Positions 57,501 to 64,000 of a DNA stretch of 64,000 nucleotides are shown here, in pieces. The position numbers and the translations under genes are program-made. The stretch's first letter is position 1. Each line of letters begins with the position of its first letter. This DNA comes from JAUIAS01 sp030425395 (GTDB lineage Bacteria > Pseudomonadota > Alphaproteobacteria > Rhodobacterales > Rhodobacteraceae): assembly GCA_043553855.1 (NCBI GenBank), contig CP121336.1, positions 1,488,001 to 1,552,000 of the forward strand, read 5' to 3'. The notes below the pieces were generated by a model. That model had not been told where the DNA came from. It saw only the letters and a list, made by a program, of their open reading frames with translations, and made no database searches.

Positions 57501-57667
57501 GGCATTCTCCTTTTCCGAATTTGATTGCTCCGTACATGGGCGAACACCTAATCCCTTCCCCGTCAACTTACATCCCCTCTCTTGCACCTGTCTTGGCCTA
57601 GTGACACAGTGGCGCACAATTGCCGACCCATCGGTCGGTTAATCTTTGGGAATGCGGGAGGTCCAGA

Positions 57668-59104
57668 ATGATCGAGAGACGCGAATTCTATATCAACGGG
57701 GAATGGGTGGCACCGTCCGAGACAAACGATTGCCATGTTATTGACCCCTCAACAGAAGAACCCTGTGCCGTTGTATCGCTTGGCGCCCAGGCGGACACAG
57801 ATGCCGCAGTTGCGGCCGCCAAGGCGGCATTGCCCGGATGGATGGCGACGCCGCCGGCAGAGCGTATCGCCTTGGTCGAAAAGCTGGTCGAAGCCTTCAG
57901 CGAAAGGGCCGAGGACATCGCGCAGGCGGCCTCAATGGAAATGGGCGCGCCCATCGATATGGCGCGGCAGCAACAAGTTCCAGCAGGTGGGTATCATCTC
58001 AAGAATTTCATTCGTGCCGCCAAGGCTTTTGAGTTCGACAAACCACTGAGCGACCGCGCGCCCAATGACCGGATCATCTATGAGGCCGTTGGTGTTGCGG
58101 CTTTGATCACGCCATGGAACTGGCCGTTGAACCAGATCACACTCAAGGTCGGTGCGGCAGCGATTGCCGGATGCACAATGGTTCTCAAACCTTCTGAACA
58201 AAGCCCGCTCAACGCGATGATCTTTGCCGAATGCATGGATGCAGCAGGCTTTCCCAAAGGTGTTTTCAACCTTGTGAACGGCGATGGTGCCGGCGTTGGC
58301 AGCCAACTGTCCGCGCATCCCGACGTGGATATGGTCAGCTTTACCGGCTCGACACGTGCAGGCACCGCGATATCCAAGAACGCGGCTGATACGCTCAAGA
58401 AGGTCCATCTGGAACTTGGCGGCAAAGGGGCGAACCTCATCTTTGCCGATGCAGATGACAAGGCCGTCAAGCGCGGCGTTCTGCACATGATGAACAATAC
58501 CGGTCAGTCCTGCAACGCGCCCTCGCGGATGATCGTGCAGGCCGAGATTTATGACCAAGCTGTAGAAATTGCGCGGGAGACCGCAGAAAAGGTGACTGTG
58601 GGCAGCGCCCACGACGAAGGCCGCCACGTGGGTCCTGTCGTCAATGAACTTCAGTGGAACAAGATTCAGGGCCTCATCCAAAAGGGCATCGACGAAGGCG
58701 CGCGCCTTGTCACCGGTGGTCCGGGTCGCCCCGAGGGCTTTAACAAAGGGTTCTTTGTCCGCCCCACCGTATTTGCCGATGTGACCAACGATATGACAAT
58801 TGGTCACGAGGAAATCTTTGGACCGGTGCTGTCGATCATGAAGTTCGAGACCGAAGAAGAAGCTGTCGCGATGGCCAATGATACCGTTTACGGTTTGACC
58901 AATTACGTCCAGACACAAGATGGCGAGCGGGCCAACCGCATGGCGCGTCTGCTGCGGTCCGGCATGGTTGAAATGAACGGACAAAGCCGCAGCGCAGGTT
59001 CGCCCTTTGGCGGCATGAAGCAATCCGGCAATGGTCGCGAGGGCGGCATTTATGGTCTTGAGGACTTCCTTGAGGTCAAGGCAGTGTCCGGCTGGACCGC
59101 CTGA
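57668..59104 (+). CDS. Aldehyde dehydrogenase family protein
   Basis: A 478-residue NAD(P)-dependent ALDH. Core motifs: ALITPWNWPLNQITLKVGAA, FTGSTRAGTAI, LELGGKGANLIF (general-base Glu), and NNTGQSCNAPSRM with catalytic Cys282; the end is GMKQSGNGREGGIYGLEDFLE. The QSCNAPSR variant is common in a clade of uncharacterised Rhodobacterales ALDHs. GGGAGG precedes ATG 57668. Substrate unknown. A strong terminator follows. Confidence 0.92.
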   Translation: MIERREFYINGEWVAPSETNDCHVIDPSTEEPCAVVSLGAQADTDAAVAAAKAALPGWMATPPAERIALVEKLVEAFSERAEDIAQAASMEMGAPIDMARQQQVPAGGYHLKNFIRAAKAFEFDKPLSDRAPNDRIIYEAVGVAALITPWNWPLNQITLKVGAAAIAGCTMVLKPSEQSPLNAMIFAECMDAAGFPKGVFNLVNGDGAGVGSQLSAHPDVDMVSFTGSTRAGTAISKNAADTLKKVHLELGGKGANLIFADADDKAVKRGVLHMMNNTGQSCNAPSRMIVQAEIYDQAVEIARETAEKVTVGSAHDEGRHVGPVVNELQWNKIQGLIQKGIDEGARLVTGGPGRPEGFNKGFFVRPTVFADVTNDMTIGHEEIFGPVLSIMKFETEEEAVAMANDTVYGLTNYVQTQDGERANRMARLLRSGMVEMNGQSRSAGSPFGGMKQSGNGREGGIYGLEDFLEVKAVSGWTA

Positions 59105-59132
59105 TCGCGAGCTAGCCGCGCGAAACAATCCT

Positions 59133-59161
59133 AGCCGCGCCCGACTGGGCGCGGCTTTTTT
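59133..59161 (+). terminator. Rho-independent terminator after the ALDH gene
   Basis: A 10-bp perfect stem (AGCCGCGCCC / GGGCGCGGCT, loop GACT) is followed by six T residues, 28 bases after the ALDH stop. Confidence 0.92.
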
Positions 59162-59245
59162 GTCGCCCAAGCGTCGCACGCGGACTTGCTTTGACCGGTC
59201 GCTTGGATCACGCTGGAAGAAGTTGTTTTGCAGGAGGAAAAGAGA

Positions 59246-60358
<1,113 letters not shown>

Positions 60359-60367
60359 ACGATCAAT

Positions 60368-60390
60368 TCCGGGGGCTTCGGCCCCCGGAT
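60368..60390. terminator. Hairpin between adhC and the convergent tetR gene
   Basis: A 9-bp stem (TCCGGGGGC / GCCCCCGGA) capped by the stable TTCG tetraloop stands ten bases after adhC. The T-tract is weak on the plus strand; it probably ends both convergent transcripts. Confidence 0.65.
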
Positions 60391-60399
60391 TTCGTCCGA

Positions 60400-61017
60400 T
60401 CAGGCCCCATAGCGGGCCATGAACGTCTCAACCGCACCATTGATCACGCGGGAAATGTCCGCTTCGGAAAACGCTGTATCAATGTTGAACACGATACGCA
60501 GGAAAAGGTCGGCCTTACACAGTTCGGCAAACTGATCAGCAGCAAGATCAAGATCATCAATGCGCAGTTGTCCTCTATCTGCTGCATTGGAAAGATACGC
60601 CTTGAGCCGCGCGCGCACAGTCATTGGGCCGCTTTCGTAAAAGCGCCGCCCCAGATCCGGGAAACGATCGGATTCGGCCACACAAATCCGGAAAACCTTT
60701 TGCCCGAAATCCGAAAGGATAAACCCTGTCAGCCGCCGTGCCGCGATGCGCAGCGCGTCTTCGGGCCTCAGATCGGAATTGATCATCTGTTCGGCTTCCT
60801 GCGCCTGACGTTCACATTCCTGCCTTACGACTTCGACAAACAACATCTTCTTGTCGGGGAAATAGCTATAGAGCGTCGCCTTGGAAACATTGGCCACCCG
60901 CGCGATATGATCCACGCTGGCACCTTCGAACCCGTCCGCCATGAACACCTGCCGAGCCCCATCGAGAACCTGATCGAATTTCCGGCCCGTCTTGATTCCG
61001 TCTGCGCTGCCGTCCAT
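60400..61017 (-). CDS. TetR/AcrR-family transcriptional regulator
   Basis: A 205-residue repressor-type protein. The N-terminal HTH reads ILDGARQVFMADGFEGASVDHIA-like (FDQVLDGARQVFMADGFEG, VDHIARVANVSKATLYSYFPDKKMLF). The C-terminal ligand domain is of the AefR/TetR_C_7-like type by appearance (AARRLTGFILSDFGQKVFRI). ATG 61017 has GAGGGAA upstream; earlier in-frame starts lie over the operator. A perfect palindrome at 61051 sits between this gene and mbfA, so autoregulation and control of mbfA are likely. Ligand unknown. Confidence 0.9.
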   Translation of the reverse strand: MDGSADGIKTGRKFDQVLDGARQVFMADGFEGASVDHIARVANVSKATLYSYFPDKKMLFVEVVRQECERQAQEAEQMINSDLRPEDALRIAARRLTGFILSDFGQKVFRICVAESDRFPDLGRRFYESGPMTVRARLKAYLSNAADRGQLRIDDLDLAADQFAELCKADLFLRIVFNIDTAFSEADISRVINGAVETFMARYGA

Positions 61018-61050
61018 TTCAATTCCCTCGCCTGCGACCTTGTGAACATA

Positions 61051-61066
61051 TGAACTGTTCAGTTCA
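61051..61066. promoter_or_regulatory. Perfect palindromic operator between tetR and mbfA
   Basis: TGAACTG-TT-CAGTTCA, both arms exactly complementary, is 34 bases before the tetR start and 78 before mbfA. The size and position are what a TetR dimer needs. Binding by the adjacent regulator is inferred. Confidence 0.65.
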
Positions 61067-61143
61067 GTGTGAACCCCGCTTGGCTGGCAACCCGCTGGTA
61101 TTCGGTATATTCTGAGCATGCTTCAAAAAGCGAAAGGTGCGTT

Positions 61144-62118
61144 ATGCGGTTTCTTGCACAACGAAAAAAGTTCCATGAGTTGACCGAACAGGAAATCATC
61201 GCGCTGGCGATTTCATCTGAAGAGGACGACGCCCGAATTTATCGCAGTTATGCCGAAATGCTGCGTGATGAATTCCCCGCTACTGCGCGTATCTTTGAAG
61301 GCATGGCCGCCGAAGAGGACGAGCACCGCGCCCGGCTTATTGCGCTGCATCAGGACCGTTTTGGCACGACCATTCCCCTGATCCGGCGCGAGCATGTGGC
61401 CGGATACTACAACCGACGTCCGGTCTGGCTGGTTGAAAACCTCGGGATCGACCGCATCCGCACCGAGGCGACCGCGATGGAGCGCGACGCCGAACGGTTC
61501 TATCTGGCGGCTGCCAAGCGCACACAAGATGCCGGGACGCGCAAGCTTCTGGGTGATCTGGCGGCTGCTGAGGCCGGCCATCAGGGCACTGCCAAAGATC
61601 TTGAGGCACAGCATGTTGATGATGACGTGCGCGAAGATGAAGATGCCGTTTCCAAAAGGCAATTTCTGCTGACGTGGGTTCAACCGGGCCTTGCCGGTTT
61701 GATGGATGGATCGGTGTCCACCCTCGCCCCGATCTTTGCCACGGCCTTTGCGACGCAAGACACCTGGACCACATTCCTTGTCGGCGTTGCAGCGTCGGTC
61801 GGGGCGGGGATTTCGATGGGCTTCACCGAAGCGGCATCGGATGATGGCGAATTGTCCGGCCGCGGATCGCCGCTCAAACGCGGAATCGCATCGGGTGTGA
61901 TGACAACCGTCGGTGGGCTGGGACACGCCCTGCCTTATCTGATCCCAGACTTCTGGACAGCAACAACGCTGGCCATCCTGATCGTATTTGTCGAATTGTG
62001 GGCTATCGCGTGGATTCAGAACAAATACATGGAAACCCCGTTTTTCCGGGCCGTGTTTCAGGTGGTCTTGGGTGGTGCCTTGGTGCTGGCGGCAGGTGTT
62101 CTCATCGGCAGCGGATAA
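61144..62118 (+). CDS. mbfA: Membrane-bound ferritin MbfA (ferritin-like plus VIT1 domains)
   Basis: A 324-residue Er-VIT1 protein. Residues ~15-160 form an erythrin/ferritin-like four-helix domain with carboxylate motifs (SSEEDDARIYRSYAEML, MAAEEDEHRARL, ERDAERFYLAAAKR, AAAEAGHQG). Residues ~175-324 form a CCC1/VIT1-like membrane domain with about five spans (GLAGLMDGSVSTLAPIFATAF, VAASVGAGISMGFTEAASD). MbfA exports or sequesters iron and protects against iron and peroxide stress in rhizobia and Agrobacterium, where Irr represses it. Here a TetR gene is divergent and a palindrome lies in between. AAAGG precedes ATG 61144. Confidence 0.93.
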   Translation: MRFLAQRKKFHELTEQEIIALAISSEEDDARIYRSYAEMLRDEFPATARIFEGMAAEEDEHRARLIALHQDRFGTTIPLIRREHVAGYYNRRPVWLVENLGIDRIRTEATAMERDAERFYLAAAKRTQDAGTRKLLGDLAAAEAGHQGTAKDLEAQHVDDDVREDEDAVSKRQFLLTWVQPGLAGLMDGSVSTLAPIFATAFATQDTWTTFLVGVAASVGAGISMGFTEAASDDGELSGRGSPLKRGIASGVMTTVGGLGHALPYLIPDFWTATTLAILIVFVELWAIAWIQNKYMETPFFRAVFQVVLGGALVLAAGVLIGSG

Positions 62119-62162
62119 CGCGGCATCTTGTTATCATGCTAACCAAAGGCTAGCACGTTGCC

Positions 62163-63098
62163 ATGCTAGATATCTTTCTCAGGACCGTTCCGTTTTTTGC
62201 CCTGATCGGCCTGGGATTTGTCGCAGGGCGCACCCGCTTCTTTACCGAAGAGGCGACCGCCTACCTGACCAAGTTCGTCTTCTATTTTGCGCTGTCGGCG
62301 ATGTTGTTCAAGTTCTCGGCCAACCTGTCGCTGGACGAAGTGTTCAATTTCAACCTGATCGCGGGATATCTGACGGGTACAATTACGGTTTATCTGATCG
62401 CGACCATCGTCGCCGTTTTCCGGGGGTTGGATGTCAGCACAGCAGCCATCGAAGCCCAGTGTGCGGCGATTGGCAACGTGGGTTTTCTCGGCATCCCTAT
62501 GTTGATCATGCTGTTCGGCCCCGAAGCCGTCGGGCCAAACATGATGCTACTGGCTGTAGATCTCATCGTCTTTTCCAGCTTGATCGTGATCCTTGTCACC
62601 GGGTCGCGCGATGGACGGATGAGCCTCGGCATCTTGCGCACAATCGGGCTTGGACTGCTCAAGAACCCCATGATCGTGTCCATCGCACTGGGACTGTCGT
62701 GGTCTGCCTTTGGTCTGCCCATTCCAGCGCCCATGCAGGATTTCGTTGATATCCTCGGGGCGGCTGCGACGCCCGGTGCCCTGTTTGCCATTGGCGCGTC
62801 GCTTGCCAGCAAATCCGCAGAGCGCCTGCGAATCGCAGGCTGGCTAAGTTTTTGCAAGCTGGTACTGCATCCGGCCTGCGTGGCAGTAGGCGTTCTGATC
62901 CTGTTTCCCATTGATGCATTTTCAGCGGCGGTGGTGATATCGGCAGCGGCCCTTCCTGTGGCTGGCAATGTTTATATGCTGGCACAACATTATGGCATTG
63001 CCCCGCAGCGGGTATCCGCCGCCATCCTTGTTTCGACAGCCATCTCTATCGTGAGTGTGTCCGCCGTGATCGCCTGGGTCAGCCCGACGCTGGGCTAG
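62163..63098 (+). CDS. AEC-family (auxin efflux carrier-like) transporter
   Basis: A 311-residue membrane protein with ten spans in a 5+5 pattern: FFALIGLGFVAGRTRFFTEEA, KFVFYFALSAMLFKF, QCAAIGNVGFLGIPMLIMLFGPEA, then the second half NPMIVSIALGLSWSAFGLPIP, ATPGALFAIGASLA and ALPVAGNVYMLAQHYGIA. AEC members carry small organic acids such as malate or malonate; substrate unknown. It lies between mbfA (44 bases) and fghA (73 bases) on the same strand. Confidence 0.92.
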   Translation: MLDIFLRTVPFFALIGLGFVAGRTRFFTEEATAYLTKFVFYFALSAMLFKFSANLSLDEVFNFNLIAGYLTGTITVYLIATIVAVFRGLDVSTAAIEAQCAAIGNVGFLGIPMLIMLFGPEAVGPNMMLLAVDLIVFSSLIVILVTGSRDGRMSLGILRTIGLGLLKNPMIVSIALGLSWSAFGLPIPAPMQDFVDILGAAATPGALFAIGASLASKSAERLRIAGWLSFCKLVLHPACVAVGVLILFPIDAFSAAVVISAAALPVAGNVYMLAQHYGIAPQRVSAAILVSTAISIVSVSAVIAWVSPTLG

Positions 63099-63171
63099 AT
63101 CGAAAACCGGGATTGCCATTCATGCCCGTCCCAAACATGGTGGGACCAAACCGACATCAGGAGAATGGCAC

Positions 63172-64000
63172 ATGGAAACGGTATCAGAAAACAAGTGTTT
63201 TGGCGGGGTTCAGGGCGTGTATAGCCATGCGTCGTCTGTCTGCGCTTGCGACATGACCTTTGGTCTTTTCCTACCGGAAGAGGCACAGGACGGACCGGTT
63301 CCCCTGCTTTGGTATCTGTCCGGGCTGACCTGCACCCACGAAAACGCGATGGTCAAGGCGGGTGCCCAAAGCTGGGCGGCGGAACATGGCATTGCACTGG
63401 TTTTTCCCGATACGTCGCCACGCGGCGATCATGTGGCCGACGACGACGCCTATGACCTGGGCAAAGGTGCGGGCTTCTACGTGAACGCAACCCAAGACCC
63501 TTGGGCCCCGAACTATCGCATGTGGGATTACATCGCCGATGAATTGCCCGGGCTGATCATGAACAACTTTGCCGTGGATCACGAACGCCAGTCTATCTCC
63601 GGCCATTCTATGGGGGGGCACGGGGCCTTGACGTTGGCAATGGGGCTTGAGGGCCGCTTTCGTTCTGTTTCAGCCTTTGCGCCGATCGCCCATCCAACAA
63701 GCGCCGATTGGGGTCGCAAACAGCTTTCTGCGTATCTGGGGGCAGACGAAAGCACGTGGTCTCGTCATGACGCGACGCTGATGATGCGTGAAAAAGGATT
63801 TGATGGGCCGATCCTGATCGACACCGGTGCAAGCGATCAGTTCATTGAACTGCTCAAGCCAGAAGCGCTGGCACAAGCCATGGCCGCGCGCCGCCAGCAG
63901 GGTATCCACAGGCTTCAACCCGGCTATGATCACAGCTATTTCTTTGTCTCGACCTTCATGGAAGACCACATCGCCTTTCATGCAGACGCTCTTTATGCAT
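63172..64000 (+). CDS. fghA: S-formylglutathione hydrolase, cut off at the window end
   Basis: 276 codons are present and no stop is reached; the family length (about 277-280) says only a few residues are missing. The esterase-D fold is clear: LLWYLSGLTCTHENAM, then nucleophile Ser in ISGHSMGGHGAL, Asp in IDTGASDQFI, His in GYDHSYFFVSTF. It hydrolyses S-formylglutathione to formate and glutathione, next after AdhC. AGGAGA lies 8 bases before ATG 63172. Unusually it is four genes away from adhC. Confidence 0.94.
   Translation, partial: METVSENKCFGGVQGVYSHASSVCACDMTFGLFLPEEAQDGPVPLLWYLSGLTCTHENAMVKAGAQSWAAEHGIALVFPDTSPRGDHVADDDAYDLGKGAGFYVNATQDPWAPNYRMWDYIADELPGLIMNNFAVDHERQSISGHSMGGHGALTLAMGLEGRFRSVSAFAPIAHPTSADWGRKQLSAYLGADESTWSRHDATLMMREKGFDGPILIDTGASDQFIELLKPEALAQAMAARRQQGIHRLQPGYDHSYFFVSTFMEDHIAFHADALYA

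Overview
The window looks like a chromosomal segment of an alphaproteobacterium of the Rhodobacterales, most likely the Roseobacter group. The grounds are: a head-to-head rpoE-chrR / FAD oxidoreductase-DUF1365-MFS-DUF3833-SDR locus of the kind known from Rhodobacter sphaeroides, with an exact RpoE-type promoter; the rsmB-heparinase-purH-lspA-DUF3035-M16-M16 gene string; a membrane-bound ferritin MbfA; a cytochrome-c urate hydroxylase; and GC-rich coding with frequent ATGA stop/start overlaps. I see no rRNA, tRNA, CRISPR array, insertion sequence or prophage.

Layout. 1-2033: 3' part of a PAS hybrid histidine kinase and its OmpR-type regulator. 2056-6222: an M20 amidohydrolase (candidate allantoate amidohydrolase), then an HscC-type Hsp70 gene broken by one in-frame TAG and overlapping a membrane-anchored J-like gene. 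6244-12732: an orphan formate dehydrogenase, a histidine phosphatase, a GST and a two-gene saccharopine module. 12780-19220: DUF3775, then the singlet-oxygen locus (SDR, DUF3833, MFS, DUF1365 and FAD oxidoreductase on the minus strand; rpoE-chrR on the plus strand). 19224-22297: rmuC and mutL. 22350-30806: purine/urate catabolism (puuD, a LysR regulator, a class III aminotransferase, an NCS2 permease, allA, allE, a puuE-uraD fusion, uraH). 30791-34678: a four-gene Mn/Zn ABC importer. 34864-38196: deoC plus a double-domain aldehyde dehydrogenase. 38205-46698: a minus-strand housekeeping string. 46788-55772: sdhAF4-like, dapB, rbfA, phosphodiester glycosidase, truB, DUF1643, an RTX protein, rpsO, an SGNH hydrolase and pnp. 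56137-64000: GT25, 1-Cys peroxiredoxin, ALDH, glutathione-dependent formaldehyde dehydrogenase, TetR, mbfA, an AEC carrier and a truncated S-formylglutathione hydrolase.

How they work together. adhC, fghA and the formate dehydrogenase would take formaldehyde to CO2. puuD, uraH, uraD, puuE, (allC candidate), allE and allA would take urate to glyoxylate and ammonia/urea. deoC and the adjacent ALDH would handle deoxyribose 5-phosphate and its acetaldehyde. dapB in the same window implies diaminopimelate-route lysine synthesis, so the saccharopine pair is more likely catabolic. The most unusual points are the amber codon in hscC, the exact TGATCC-N18-TAAGA promoter before rpoE, and a perfect palindrome between tetR and mbfA.
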